Part shown: positions 40,694 through 49,769 of the stretch, one piece after another | How positions within the stretch are numbered: position 1 is the first letter of the stretch | Layout of the letters: every line of letters begins with the position of its first letter | Assembly: GCA_002434305.1 (NCBI GenBank) | Contig: DJJU01000004.1 | Location: 38,453-102,452 of the forward strand | Length of the DNA: 64,000 nt | Direction of reading: 5' to 3' | Source of the DNA: Alicycliphilus sp. UBA6560 | GTDB taxonomy: Bacteria; Pseudomonadota; Gammaproteobacteria; Burkholderiales; Burkholderiaceae_C | Notes under the pieces: generated by a model | Told to the model about the DNA's origin: nothing | Databases searched by the model: none | Seen by the model: the letters and a program-made list of their open reading frames with translations, nothing else | Translations under genes and position numbers: made by a program

Positions 40694-41254
40694 ATGCCTG
40701 TTCCCATGTCTTCTGCCGCCCTTTGGCTCGCCCGCTGGGGCGCTCTCGTCGTGTTTGGTGCCGGGCTGGCCGGCTGCTCCGGCACGGCCCATCGCGTGGC
40801 CAACGCGGTGACCCCCTACCGCATCGACGTGGTGCAGGGCAACTTCATTTCCAGCGAACAGGTTGACGCGCTGCGGCCCGGCATGGGTCGCCAGCAGGTG
40901 CGCGAAATCCTGGGTACGCCCTTGATGACCAGCGTGTTCCACGCCGACCGTTGGGAATACGTCTTCACCCTGAAGCGCCCGGGCCTGGAGGTGCAGTCGC
41001 GCCGCCTCACAGTGTTCTTCAAGGACGGGGTGCTGGAGCGCACCGAGGGCGACGAGATGCCCAGCGAGGCCGAGTTCGTCGCCTCGCTGTCGTCCAAGGT
41101 GACCAAGCCCAAGGTGCCGCAGCTGGAGGCCACCGAGGCGCAGCTGGAGCGCTTCCCGGCCAAGCCTGCCACTGCGCCGGCACTGGACGCCCAGCCGCCC
41201 GAGCCGGCAGCGCCCGCCACGCAGTACCCGCCGCTGGAGTCGCCGCGCCGCTGA
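40694..41254 (+). CDS. bamE: Outer membrane assembly lipoprotein BamE
   Basis: 186 aa from ATG 40694 (an internal ATG at 40706 is also possible). Lipobox LAGC, then the SmpA/OmlA domain: YRIDVVQGNFISSEQVDALRPGMGRQQVREILGTPLMTSVFHADRWEYVFTL. It is a subunit of the BAM complex inserting outer membrane beta-barrels. The C-terminal half is an extended Pro/Ala-rich tail, longer than E. coli BamE (113 aa). Divergent from fur. Confidence 0.95.
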   Translation: MPVPMSSAALWLARWGALVVFGAGLAGCSGTAHRVANAVTPYRIDVVQGNFISSEQVDALRPGMGRQQVREILGTPLMTSVFHADRWEYVFTLKRPGLEVQSRRLTVFFKDGVLERTEGDEMPSEAEFVASLSSKVTKPKVPQLEATEAQLERFPAKPATAPALDAQPPEPAAPATQYPPLESPRR

Positions 41255-41294
41255 GCGCCGCGCGCTCCCCGCCCCCTCCCGCCTCGCTGCCGAC

Positions 41295-42134
41295 ATGACC
41301 GCTGCTGCTGTTGCTTCTTCTTCCTCCGCTCCCCGCCGCGTGGCCGTGGCGGGCGCCTCCGGCCGCATGGGCCGCATGCTGATCGAGGCCATTGCCGCCA
41401 GCGGCGACCTGGTGCTGGCGGGCGCCCTGGACCAGCCGGGCAGTCCCGGCATCGGCCAGGACGCCATGGCCTTCCTGGGCCGCGCCAGCGGCGTGGCCAT
41501 CACCAGCGACCTGCGCACGGGCCTGGCCGGCGCCGACGTGCTGATCGACTTCACGCGCCCCGAGGGCACGCTGGCCCACGCCGCCGCCTGCGCCGAGGCC
41601 GGCGTGCAGCTGGTCATCGGCACCACCGGCTTTTCCGACGCACAAAAGCAGCAGCTGCAGGCCCAGGCGCAGCGTGTGGCCATGGTGCTGGCGCCCAACA
41701 TGAGCGTGGGCGTGAACGTCACGCTCAAGCTGCTGCAGCTGGCCGCGCGCTCGCTGGATGACAGCTACGACATCGAGATCATCGAGGCCCACCACCGCCA
41801 CAAGGTGGACGCGCCCTCGGGCACGGCGCTGAAGATGGGCGAGGTCATCGCCCAGGCGCAGGGCACGCAGCTGGCCGATCGCGCCGTGTACGAGCGCTAT
41901 GGCCACACCGGCGAGCGCAAGGCCGGCTCCATCGGCTTTGCCACCGTGCGCGGCGGCGACATCGTGGGCGACCACACGGTGCTGTTCGCCGGCACCGGCG
42001 AGCGCGTGGAGATCACGCACAAGTCGAGCAGCCGCGCCGGCTATGCCCAGGGCAGCCTGCGCGCCGTGCGCTTCCTGGCCGGCCAGCGCACGGGCATGTT
42101 CGACATGTTCGACGTGCTGAATCTGCGCGACTGA
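41295..42134 (+). CDS. dapB: 4-hydroxy-tetrahydrodipicolinate reductase
   Basis: 279 aa. NAD(P)H-dependent enzyme of lysine/diaminopimelate synthesis. VAVAGASGRMGRMLIEAI binds the nucleotide, and EAHHRHKVDAPSGTALKMGE holds the catalytic His/Lys and substrate loop. A Ser/Ala-rich ~15-residue N-terminal lead precedes the conserved fold. 40 bp after bamE, 14 bp before exbB, so bamE-dapB-exbB-exbD may form one unit. Confidence 0.96.
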   Translation: MTAAAVASSSSAPRRVAVAGASGRMGRMLIEAIAASGDLVLAGALDQPGSPGIGQDAMAFLGRASGVAITSDLRTGLAGADVLIDFTRPEGTLAHAAACAEAGVQLVIGTTGFSDAQKQQLQAQAQRVAMVLAPNMSVGVNVTLKLLQLAARSLDDSYDIEIIEAHHRHKVDAPSGTALKMGEVIAQAQGTQLADRAVYERYGHTGERKAGSIGFATVRGGDIVGDHTVLFAGTGERVEITHKSSSRAGYAQGSLRAVRFLAGQRTGMFDMFDVLNLRD

Positions 42135-42148
42135 ACGCCAGCAACCCC

Positions 42149-42817
42149 ATGGACGGCCTGCAGTGGTGGCGCCAGGGCGATGCGGTGACGCAGGCCACGG
42201 CGCTGCTGCTGCTGGCCATGTCGGTGGCCAGCTGGGTCGCCATCCTCTGGAAGCTGTACCTGACGGCGCGCGCCCGCGCCGACGTGCCGCGCGCGGCCGC
42301 CGCCTTCTGGCAGGCCGGCGCTCTGGACGAGGCGTCCGCCCGCTTGGCGCCTTTCGACCGCGCGGCGCTGGTGCTGCCGCTGGTGCAGGCTGCGGTGCAA
42401 GCAACCCAGCCGGCTGCCCGCAGCGCCGCCCTGGCCGGGCAGGGCGGACTGGAGCAGCGCCTGACGCGCAGCCTGCGCGGCGCCCTGCACGGCGTGCTGG
42501 CGCGGCTGCAGTGGGGCCAGGTGCTGCTGGCGACCGTGGGCTCCACGGCCCCTTTCGTCGGGCTGCTGGGAACCGTCTGGGGCATCCACCATGCGCTGCA
42601 GGCGCTGGCCGGCAGCCAGCAGATCACCATCGAGCGCCTGGCCGGCCCGGTGGGCGAGGCGCTGGTCATGACCGCTGCCGGCCTGGCCGTGGCCATCCCC
42701 GCCGTGCTGGCCTACAACTGGTTTGGCCGCTCCATTGCCACCATCGAGGCCGAGCTGGAGGGCTTTGCCCGCGACCTGCGCGCCCTGCTGCTGGGCAGTG
42801 GCGGCGCGGCGGACTGA
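42149..42817 (+). CDS. exbB: MotA/TolQ/ExbB proton channel family protein
   Basis: 222 aa. Three membrane helices: one near the N-terminus (ATALLLLAMSVASWVAILWKLY) and two after the cytoplasmic loop, with the conserved TVGSTAPFVGLLGTVWGIHHAL and VGEALVMTAAGLAVAIPAVLAYN. With ExbD it energises TonB-type outer membrane transport. The gene pair is present without a tonB gene beside it. Confidence 0.92.
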   Translation: MDGLQWWRQGDAVTQATALLLLAMSVASWVAILWKLYLTARARADVPRAAAAFWQAGALDEASARLAPFDRAALVLPLVQAAVQATQPAARSAALAGQGGLEQRLTRSLRGALHGVLARLQWGQVLLATVGSTAPFVGLLGTVWGIHHALQALAGSQQITIERLAGPVGEALVMTAAGLAVAIPAVLAYNWFGRSIATIEAELEGFARDLRALLLGSGGAAD

Positions 42818-42836
42818 CGCACGAGTGAGCGGCACC

Positions 42837-43283
42837 ATGGCATTCGGCCGCCTCGAACGCCCCCGCGCCAGCGCTCCCATGAGCGACATCAACGTCACGC
42901 CCCTGGTGGACGTGATGCTGGTGCTGGTGGTGATCTTCATCCTGTCGGCGCCGCTGCTGGCCAGCAGCATCCGGCTGCAGCTGCCGAGGGCCGACGGCGC
43001 CCAGGCCGCGGGTAGCGCCGCCCGGCCGTTGAGTGTGATGCTGGACGCCGCCGGCCAGGCCTACGTGCAGGACCAGCCGGTGGCCGACGCCGCCCTGGCC
43101 GATCGCCTGCGCGAGCTGGCCGCGCGCCAGCCGGATGCGGAAATCGCCCTGCGCGCCGACACCGCCGTGCCCTACGGCCGGGTGGTGCAGGTCATGGGCG
43201 CGGCGCACGCGGCCGGGCTGACGCGCATCGGCTTTGTGACGGAACCGGTGGCGCTACCAAATAAAGAGCTGCCTGCGCACTGA
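42837..43283 (+). CDS. exbD: Biopolymer transport protein ExbD/TolR family
   Basis: 148 aa from the ATG at 42837 (GTG 42825 adds four residues). A single N-terminal membrane helix contains the essential Asp in NVTPLVDVMLVLVVIFIL; the periplasmic domain follows (YGRVVQVMGAAHAAGLTRIGFVTEP). Works with the preceding ExbB. The C-terminal few codons run into sequence resembling the dispersed repeat. Confidence 0.93.
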   Translation: MAFGRLERPRASAPMSDINVTPLVDVMLVLVVIFILSAPLLASSIRLQLPRADGAQAAGSAARPLSVMLDAAGQAYVQDQPVADAALADRLRELAARQPDAEIALRADTAVPYGRVVQVMGAAHAAGLTRIGFVTEPVALPNKELPAH

Positions 43284-43305
43284 GTACGGGCGTTTGCGGT
43301 TGTTT

Positions 43306-43351
43306 TGAGGCTGAAATCCTCACCCAATCAGCGGCAGCAGCTATTGTTTTT
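43306..43351 (-). repeat. Dispersed palindromic repeat copy 10
   Basis: TGAGGCTGAAATCCTCACC, AGCGGCAGCAGCTATTGTTT; reverse copy after exbD. The preceding AGAGCTGCCTGCGCAC at about 43265 may be the relic of a second, forward copy. Confidence 0.6.
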
Positions 43352-43446
43352 GAAGACCGCCCCTCGCGGGGCATGGGCCTAGAATCGGGCACGACAGCGT
43401 CGCCGCGGGCCTGCCCGGCGCACGGATTTTTCTCTTCCCCCCAGCC

Positions 43447-46152
43447 ATGCAAGACAAGTACAACCCCGCCGAGGTGGAGCGCGCCGCGCACGCCCACTGG
43501 AACGCACGCGACGCCTACCGCGTGACCGAGGACGCCTCCAAACCCAAGTTCTACGCCTGCTCCATGCTGCCGTACCCCAGCGGCAAGCTGCACATGGGCC
43601 ACGTGCGCAACTACACCATCAACGACATGCTCACGCGCCAGCTGCGCATGCAGGGCTACAACGTGCTGATGCCCATGGGCTGGGATGCCTTCGGCCTGCC
43701 GGCGGAGAACGCGGCGCTGAAGAACAAGGTGCCGCCCGCCCAGTGGACCTGGGACAACATCGCCTACATGAAGCGCCAGATGCAGGCCATGGGCCTGGCC
43801 ATCGACTGGAGCCGCGAGGTCGCCACGTGCGACCCGCAGTACTACAAGTGGAACCAGTGGCTGTTCTTGAAGATGCTGGACAAGGGCATCGCCTACCGCA
43901 AGACCCAGGTCGTCAACTGGGACCCGGTGGACCAGACCGTGCTGGCCAACGAGCAGGTCATCGACGGGCGCGGCTGGCGCACCGGCGCGCTGGTGGAAAA
44001 GCGCGAGATCCCTGGCTACTACCTGAAGATCACCGACTACGCCCAGGAGCTGCTGGACCACGTGCAGCTGGGCGGCGAGAAGGCCACGCTCACCGGTTGG
44101 CCCGACAAGGTGCGGCTGATGCAGGAAAACTGGATCGGCAAATCCAGCGGCGTGCGCTTTGCCTTCACGCATGACATCGCAGGCGAGGGCGGCGCGCTGA
44201 TCGGCGATGGCCGCATGTACGTCTTCACCACGCGCGCCGACACCATCATGGGCGTCACCTTCTGCGCCGTGGCGCCGGAGCACCCCCTGGCCCAGCACGC
44301 AGCCAGCACCAACCCGCAGCTGGCCGCCTTCATCGAAGAATGCAAGAAGGGCGGCACGACCGAGGCCGAGCTGGCCGCGCGCGAGAAGGCCGGCATGCCC
44401 ACCGGCCTGTCGGTGGCGCACCCGCTCACTGGCGAGCAGATCCCCGTGTGGGTGGGCAACTACGTGCTCATGGGCTACGGCGACGGCGCCGTCATGGGCG
44501 TGCCGGCGCACGACGAGCGCGACTTCGCCTTCGCGCTGAAGTACGGCCTGCCCATCAAGCAGGTCATCCTGGTCGACGGCGAGGAGTTCGACTTCCAGCG
44601 CTGGCAGGACTGGTATGGCGACAAGGAGCGCGCCGTCACCGTCAACTCCGACAACTTCAGCGGCCTGTCCCACAAGGACGCCGTGGCCGCCGTGGCCCAT
44701 GCGCTGCAGCAAAAGGGCCTGGGCGAGCTCAAGACCACCTGGCGCCTGCGCGACTGGGGCGTGTCGCGCCAGCGCTACTGGGGCACGCCGATCCCCATCA
44801 TCCACTGCGCCGACTGCGGACCCCAGCCCGTGCCCGAGAAAGACCTGCCCGTGGTGCTGCCCGAAGGCCTGGTGCCGGACGGCTCGGGCAACCCGCTGGT
44901 GCACAGCGAGGCCTTCCACGCCGGCGTGACCTGCCCGTGCTGCGGCAAGGCCGCGCGGCGCGAGACGGACACCATGGACACCTTCGTGGACTCGTCCTGG
45001 TACTTCATGCGCTACTGCGACGCGACCAACCACGAAAAGATGGTCGACGGCGGCACCGACTACTGGATGCCGATGGACCAGTACATCGGCGGCATCGAGC
45101 ACGCCATCCTGCACCTGCTGTACGCGCGCTTCTGGACCAAGGTCATGCGCGACCTGGGGCTGGTCAAGGTGGACGAGCCCTTCACCAAACTGCTCACCCA
45201 GGGCATGGTGCTCAACCACATCTACAGCCGCCGCACGGCGCGCGGCGGCAAGGAATACTTCTGGCCGCACGACGTGGAGCACGTGCTGGATGCGGACGGC
45301 AAGGTCATCGGCGCGCAGCTGAAGAACGCCGTGGACAGCGCCGACGGCCTGCTGCCCGTGGGCACGCCCATCGACTACGAGGGCGTGGGCACCATGTCCA
45401 AGTCCAAGAACAACGGCGTGGACCCGCAGGACCTGATCGAGCGCTACGGCGCCGACACCGCGCGGCTGTACACCATGTTCACCGCGCCGCCCGAGCTGAC
45501 GCTGGAATGGAACGACGCCGCGGTGGAGGGCAGCCACCGCTTCCTGCGCCGGGTCTGGAACTTCGGCGTGAAGCTGGCCGCCATCGACAAGGCCGCGGCC
45601 CAGGCCAGCGTGGCCGGTGCCGCCAGCCTGGCCGACGTGGCCTTCGGTTCGGCCGCGCGGGCGCTGCGCCTGGAGATCCACACGGTGCTCAAGCAGGTGC
45701 ACTACGACTACCAGCGCATGCAGTACAACACCGTGGTCTCCGGTGCCATGAAGATGATCAACGCGCTGGAGCACTTCAGCGCGCACGACGAGCCCGGCGC
45801 CCAGGTGGCGCTGATCGAGGGCTTCTCCATCCTGCTGCGCGTGCTGTACCCGGCCACGCCGCACATCACCCACGCGCTGTGGAGCGAGCTGGGCTACGCC
45901 GCCGAGCTGGGCGACCTGCTGGACGCGCCCTGGCCCAAGGTGGACCCGTCCGCCCTGGTGCAGGACGAGCTGGAGCTGGTGCTGCAGATCAACGGCAAGC
46001 TGCGCGGCGCCGTGCGCGTGCCCTCCAGCGCCGACAAGACCGCCATCGAGGCGGCGGCCCTGGCCAGCGAGGAATTCGCCAAGTTCGCCGAAGGCCGCGC
46101 GCCCAAGAAGGTCGTGGTCGTGCCCGGCCGTCTCGTCAACGTCGTGGTCTGA
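43447..46152 (+). CDS. leuS: Leucyl-tRNA synthetase
   Basis: 901 aa class Ia synthetase. HIGH motif in PYPSGKLHMGHVRNYT, editing domain CP1 (FTTRADTIMGVTFCAVAPEHP; GDGAVMGVPAHDERDF), a Cys-containing insert (CADCGPQPVP, CPCCGKAARRETDTMDTF) and KMSKS as GTMSKSKNNG. A CTAGAAT -10 at 43379-43385 gives a ~55-nt leader. First gene of leuS-lptE-holA. Confidence 0.98.
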   Translation: MQDKYNPAEVERAAHAHWNARDAYRVTEDASKPKFYACSMLPYPSGKLHMGHVRNYTINDMLTRQLRMQGYNVLMPMGWDAFGLPAENAALKNKVPPAQWTWDNIAYMKRQMQAMGLAIDWSREVATCDPQYYKWNQWLFLKMLDKGIAYRKTQVVNWDPVDQTVLANEQVIDGRGWRTGALVEKREIPGYYLKITDYAQELLDHVQLGGEKATLTGWPDKVRLMQENWIGKSSGVRFAFTHDIAGEGGALIGDGRMYVFTTRADTIMGVTFCAVAPEHPLAQHAASTNPQLAAFIEECKKGGTTEAELAAREKAGMPTGLSVAHPLTGEQIPVWVGNYVLMGYGDGAVMGVPAHDERDFAFALKYGLPIKQVILVDGEEFDFQRWQDWYGDKERAVTVNSDNFSGLSHKDAVAAVAHALQQKGLGELKTTWRLRDWGVSRQRYWGTPIPIIHCADCGPQPVPEKDLPVVLPEGLVPDGSGNPLVHSEAFHAGVTCPCCGKAARRETDTMDTFVDSSWYFMRYCDATNHEKMVDGGTDYWMPMDQYIGGIEHAILHLLYARFWTKVMRDLGLVKVDEPFTKLLTQGMVLNHIYSRRTARGGKEYFWPHDVEHVLDADGKVIGAQLKNAVDSADGLLPVGTPIDYEGVGTMSKSKNNGVDPQDLIERYGADTARLYTMFTAPPELTLEWNDAAVEGSHRFLRRVWNFGVKLAAIDKAAAQASVAGAASLADVAFGSAARALRLEIHTVLKQVHYDYQRMQYNTVVSGAMKMINALEHFSAHDEPGAQVALIEGFSILLRVLYPATPHITHALWSELGYAAELGDLLDAPWPKVDPSALVQDELELVLQINGKLRGAVRVPSSADKTAIEAAALASEEFAKFAEGRAPKKVVVVPGRLVNVVV

Positions 46153-46173
46153 CCGGCCGCAGGACTGCCCGCC

Positions 46174-46680
46174 ATGATGCACAAGCGCACCCTTCTCGCC
46201 CTGCTGGCCACTGCGCCGCTGGCCGCCTGCGGTTTTCGCCTGCGCGGCGTGCCGCAGTTCGGCTTCTCGTCGCTGTACGTGCAGGCGCCGGCCGCCTCGC
46301 CCCTGGCGCGCGAGCTGCGCCGCACCCTGGCCGGCGCCGGCGGCGACCTGACCGTGCTGACCGAGCCGCAGCAGCTGCCCCAGGCCCAGGCCGTGCTGGA
46401 GATCCTGGCCGAGCAGCAGGAGCGCGTGGTCGTCGGCCAGAACGCCTCCGGCCAGGTGCGCGAGCTGCAGCTGCGCCTGCGCGTGCGCTTTCGCCTGCGC
46501 GGGCAGGACGGGCAAGAGTGGATCGCCCCGTCCGAGATCGTGCAGCAGCGCGACATCAGCTACAACGAGACCATCGCCCTGTCCAAGGAAGGCGAGGAGG
46601 CGCTCTTGTTTCGCAACATGCAGACCGACGTGGTGCAGCAGCTGCTGCGCCGCCTGGCGGCGGCCAAGGTGCCGCGTTGA
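46174..46680 (+). CDS. lptE: LPS-assembly lipoprotein LptE
   Basis: 168 aa. Lipobox PLAAC followed by GFRLRG, the hallmark of the LptE mature N-terminus. It plugs the LptD barrel for LPS export to the outer surface. 21 bp after leuS and upstream of holA, the usual order in proteobacteria. Confidence 0.94.
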   Translation: MMHKRTLLALLATAPLAACGFRLRGVPQFGFSSLYVQAPAASPLARELRRTLAGAGGDLTVLTEPQQLPQAQAVLEILAEQQERVVVGQNASGQVRELQLRLRVRFRLRGQDGQEWIAPSEIVQQRDISYNETIALSKEGEEALLFRNMQTDVVQQLLRRLAAAKVPR

Positions 46681-46681
46681 C

Positions 46682-46740
46682 TATGCTTTTTTTAGCTGCC
46701 AGCGCTTGCTCCATAAGCGCTGGAGGCCGATTTGGCTGTA
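46682..46740 (+). repeat. Dispersed palindromic repeat copy 11 (most complete)
   Basis: TTTTTTTAGCTGCCAGCGCT, TGCTCCATAAGCGCTGGAGG, CCGATTTGGCTGTAA; the arms AGCGCTT and AAGCGCT pair. It fills the lptE-holA gap and is used here as the reference orientation. Confidence 0.85.
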
Positions 46741-46756
46741 AGGCGGCAGGGCGGCC

Positions 46757-47821
46757 ATGCAGCTAGCCCTGCCCCAGTTGGCCGCCCACCTGGCCAAGAG
46801 CGTGCAGCCGCTGTACGTGCTGCACGGCGACGAGCCGCTCCTGCAGCAGGAGGCGCTGGACGCCATCCGCGCCGCCGCCCGCGCGGCCGGCTATACCGAG
46901 CGAAGCAGCTTCACCGTCGCCGGCGCCCACTTCGACTGGAGCGCCGTGCTGGCCGCCGGCGGCTCGCTGTCGCTGTTTGCCGACCGGCAGATCGTGGAGA
47001 TCCGCATCCCCACGGGCAAGCCCGGCAAGGACGGATCAAACGCGCTGCAGCAGATCGCCGAGGCCGCGCGCGGCAATGACGGCGTGCTCACCGTGGTCAC
47101 CCTGCCGCGCCTGGACAAGCCCACGCGCAGCAGCGCCTGGTTCGGCGCGCTGGAAGGGGGCGGCGTGGCCGTGCAGATCGACCCCGTGGAGCGCGCCCAG
47201 CTGCCCGCCTGGATCGCCCAGCGCCTGGCCGCCCAGGGCCAGCGCGTGGCCGGCGGCGAGGCCGGCCAGCGCACGCTGCAGTTCTTCGCCGACCGGGTAG
47301 AGGGCAACCTGCTGGCCGCGCACCAGGAGATCAGCAAACTGGCCCTGCTGCACCCCGCGGGCGAGCTGCCCGAAGGCGCCGTGGAGTCCGCCGTGCTGAA
47401 CGTGGCGCGCTACGACGTCTTCAAGCTGAGCGAGGCCGTGCTGTCCGGCCAGGCCCTGCGCGTGCAGCGCATGCTCGACGGCCTGCAGGCCGAAGGCGCG
47501 GCCCCGGTGCTGGTGCACTGGACGCTGGCCGAGGACATCCGCGCCCTGAAACGCACCCGCGACGCGCTAAATGCAGGCAAACCCCTCCCCGTGGCGCTGC
47601 GCGAAAACCGCGTTTGGGGCCCGCGCGAGCGGCTGTTCGCCGCCATCCTGGAGCGCGCCAGCGACGCCGCCCTGTCGCGCCTGCTGCAGTCCGCGCACAC
47701 GGTGGACGGCATCGTCAAGGGCCTGCGCGCACCCGACTGGCCGCAGGACGCCTGGCAGGCCTTGCAGCGCCTGGCGCAGCAGGTGTGCTGGGTGGCGGGG
47801 GTCGCGCCGAAAAGAGCATGA
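46757..47821 (+). CDS. holA: DNA polymerase III delta subunit
   Basis: 354 aa clamp-loader subunit. LYVLHGDEPLLQQEALDAIRAAAR and DNGS-like RNAPE segments of the delta family are visible, with AWIAQRLAAQGQRVAGGEAGQRTLQFFADRVEGNLLAAHQEISKLALL typical of HolA. It opens the beta clamp. In relatives the next gene is proA; here a phosphonate-transport cassette intervenes. Confidence 0.94.
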   Translation: MQLALPQLAAHLAKSVQPLYVLHGDEPLLQQEALDAIRAAARAAGYTERSSFTVAGAHFDWSAVLAAGGSLSLFADRQIVEIRIPTGKPGKDGSNALQQIAEAARGNDGVLTVVTLPRLDKPTRSSAWFGALEGGGVAVQIDPVERAQLPAWIAQRLAAQGQRVAGGEAGQRTLQFFADRVEGNLLAAHQEISKLALLHPAGELPEGAVESAVLNVARYDVFKLSEAVLSGQALRVQRMLDGLQAEGAAPVLVHWTLAEDIRALKRTRDALNAGKPLPVALRENRVWGPRERLFAAILERASDAALSRLLQSAHTVDGIVKGLRAPDWPQDAWQALQRLAQQVCWVAGVAPKRA

Positions 47822-47868
47822 AAAAGGCCCCCAGCCCTCGCGGGACAAGCGCTGGAAGCTATCAATAA
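47822..47868 (-). repeat. Dispersed palindromic repeat copy 12
   Basis: AAAAGGCCCCCAGCCC, GGACAAGCGCTGGAAGCTAT, CAATAAAG; reverse copy right after the holA stop. Confidence 0.75.
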
Positions 47869-47880
47869 AGAAGCGAACAG

Positions 47881-48168
47881 TCAGCCGGCGGCCAGCGCCG
47901 CCTGCGCCTTGTCCGCCCACTGTCCCAGCCCGTCCACCAGCGCCTGGTGGCTGAAGGAGCAGCTCTCCTCGGTGAACAGCGCGCCGGCCTCCAGCCGGTC
48001 CAGCAGACCCAGCAGCACCTCGCCATAGCGCGGCGGCAGGGCTGCCAGCAGCACGCCGTGGCCGCGGGCGGCCTGGCTGAAGGCGTGGTTGGTGATGCGC
48101 ATGTCGGCCAGCTGGCGCAGGTCGGCCTGGAAGTTGTGCAGTTGCTGCTGGGCGAGGGTGGCGGTCAT
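47881..48168 (-). CDS. Small hypothetical protein
   Basis: 95 aa, not recognised. It is mostly helical by eye (LAQQQLHNFQADLRQLADMR; RYGEVLLGLLDRLEAGALF), has one Cys, no signal peptide and no membrane helix. It is the last frame on the minus strand of the phn cassette, 19 bp after phnE2, and could be co-transcribed with it. The coding look is reasonable (consistent codon bias, ATG start), but it may also be an unrelated resident gene. Confidence 0.55.
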   Translation of the reverse strand: MTATLAQQQLHNFQADLRQLADMRITNHAFSQAARGHGVLLAALPPRYGEVLLGLLDRLEAGALFTEESCSFSHQALVDGLGQWADKAQAALAAG

Positions 48169-48187
48169 CGGGCCAGTCTAGAGCACG

Positions 48188-48988
48188 CTAGAGCACGCGC
48201 TTGCGAATCTGCAGCACCACCACCTCGGCCAGCGCCACCACGGCGAAGATGGCGACCAGCACCAGGGCCACGCGGTTCCAGTGGAACAGGTCGATGGCGG
48301 TGTTCAGCACCACGCCGATGCCGCCCGCGCCAACCAGGCCGAGCACGCCCGACTCGCGCACGTTGATGTCCCAGCGCAGCAGCGCCACCGACCACAGCGC
48401 CGGCTTGATGTGCGGCCAGTGGCCGTACCACAGCTGCGCGAAGCGCGATGCGCCTGCGGCCTGCAGCGCCTCGATGGGGCCGCGCGGCGACTGCTCCAGC
48501 GCCTCGCCTACCAGCTTGCCCACGAAGCCCACCGAGCGCAGCGCGATCGCCAGCATGCCCGCCAACGGCCCGGGCCCGAAGATGGCCACGAACAGCAGCG
48601 CCCACACCAGCGAGTTGACCGAACGGCTGGCCACCAGCAGCACGCGGGCGGTGAAGTTCAGCCATCGGCTGTGCGTGACGTTGGAGGCCACCATCACCCC
48701 CAGCGGCAGGGCCAGCACCAGCGACAGCAGCGTGCCCAGGGTGGCCATGTGCAGGGTCTCCAACAGCGCGGCGTGCACGGCCTCGCGGTAGTAGCCCCAG
48801 TCCACGGGCCACATGCGGCCCAGCATGTCGGCCATCTGCTCGGGCGCGTCGTACAGGAATTCCGGGATGACCTCGACCGTGCGCGCGGCCTGCACGATGG
48901 CGGCCACGGTGAACAGCCACAGGGCGTAGCGCAGCAGGCGCTGGGCCGGGCCGTGGCGCTGCCATGCCAGGTGTTGCGGCTCAGACAT
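48188..48988 (-). CDS. phnE: Phosphonate-type ABC transporter permease 2
   Basis: 266 aa with about six membrane helices. PhnE family: GTLLSLVLALPLGVMVASNV and ARSVNSLVWALLFVAIFGPGPLAGMLAIALRSVGFVGKLVGEALEQSPRG carry the family EAL-like cytoplasmic loop region (LVGEALEQSPRGPIEALQAAGAS). It overlaps phnE1 by 8 bp. With phnE1, phnC and phnD it makes a complete importer for phosphonate, phosphite or a related oxyanion. Confidence 0.92.
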   Translation of the reverse strand: MSEPQHLAWQRHGPAQRLLRYALWLFTVAAIVQAARTVEVIPEFLYDAPEQMADMLGRMWPVDWGYYREAVHAALLETLHMATLGTLLSLVLALPLGVMVASNVTHSRWLNFTARVLLVASRSVNSLVWALLFVAIFGPGPLAGMLAIALRSVGFVGKLVGEALEQSPRGPIEALQAAGASRFAQLWYGHWPHIKPALWSVALLRWDINVRESGVLGLVGAGGIGVVLNTAIDLFHWNRVALVLVAIFAVVALAEVVVLQIRKRVL

Positions 48989-49769
48989 CCAGCGCCTTTC
49001 GCACGGCGTTCACCGCTAGTTCTCCCACCACGATGATGGCGATGACGGTGGCCAGGATGGTGCACACGAAGCTGTATTCGTAGCGCAGGAAGGCGGCGAA
49101 CAGCGCGCCGCCGATGCCGCCCGCGCCCACGATGCCGACCATGGTCGAGTTGCGCAGGTTGGAGTCCAGCTGGTAGGTGGAAAAGCCCACGAAGCGCGAG
49201 ATGACCTGCGGCAGCACGCCGAACAGCACCACGTTGGCGAACGAGGCGCCGGTGGCGCGCATGGCTTCGATGGGCTTGGGCGAGATTTCCTCGATCGCGT
49301 CGGCGAACAGCTTGCCGACGAAGCCCACGGTGGCCACCACCAGCGCCAGGATGCCCGCCAGCGGCCCGAAGCCCACGGCCTTCACGAACAGGATGGCGCT
49401 GATCACCGGGTGCAGCGCGCGGCAGGCGGCGATCAGCGCGCGCCCGGCCATGCGCAGCGGCGCCGGCGACAGGTTGGCCGCGGCGAGCAGTCCCACCGGC
49501 AGGCTCAGCAGCAGGCCGAGCGCGGTGGCCAGCACGGCGATCTGCAGGGTTTCCTTGATGCCCTGCCACAGCTCGTCCATCTTGCCCAGCTCGGGCGGGA
49601 ACATGCGCGCCAGAAACCGGCCTCCCTGCTCCCAGCCGGCGGCCAAGCGCGCGGGCGAGACCTCCATGCCTGCCAGGCTCCAGGCGCCGTAGGCCAGCGC
49701 GGCGGCCAGCGCCGCCTTGTGTGCCAGGCTCCAGCCGAACGGCTGCCGGGCGTTGCCGGTCTGTTTCAT
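48981..49769 (-). CDS. phnE: Phosphonate-type ABC transporter permease 1
   Basis: 262 aa. GLLLSLPVGLLAAANLSPAPLRMAGRALIAACRALHPVISAILFVKAVGFGPLAGILAL followed by LFADAIEEISPKPIEAMRATGAS is a typical PhnE loop. The ATG at 49769 overlaps the phnC stop by 4 bp. The two permeases are paralogues and likely heterodimerise. An upstream continuation of the open frame is in the shadow of phnC and not part of the gene. Confidence 0.92.
   Translation of the reverse strand: MKQTGNARQPFGWSLAHKAALAAALAYGAWSLAGMEVSPARLAAGWEQGGRFLARMFPPELGKMDELWQGIKETLQIAVLATALGLLLSLPVGLLAAANLSPAPLRMAGRALIAACRALHPVISAILFVKAVGFGPLAGILALVVATVGFVGKLFADAIEEISPKPIEAMRATGASFANVVLFGVLPQVISRFVGFSTYQLDSNLRNSTMVGIVGAGGIGGALFAAFLRYEYSFVCTILATVIAIIVVGELAVNAVRKALDV

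Noticed and set aside
43192..46515. 1107-aa open frame on the minus strand opposite leuS
   Set aside because: Shadow of leuS and lptE, with the same low-complexity antisense composition.
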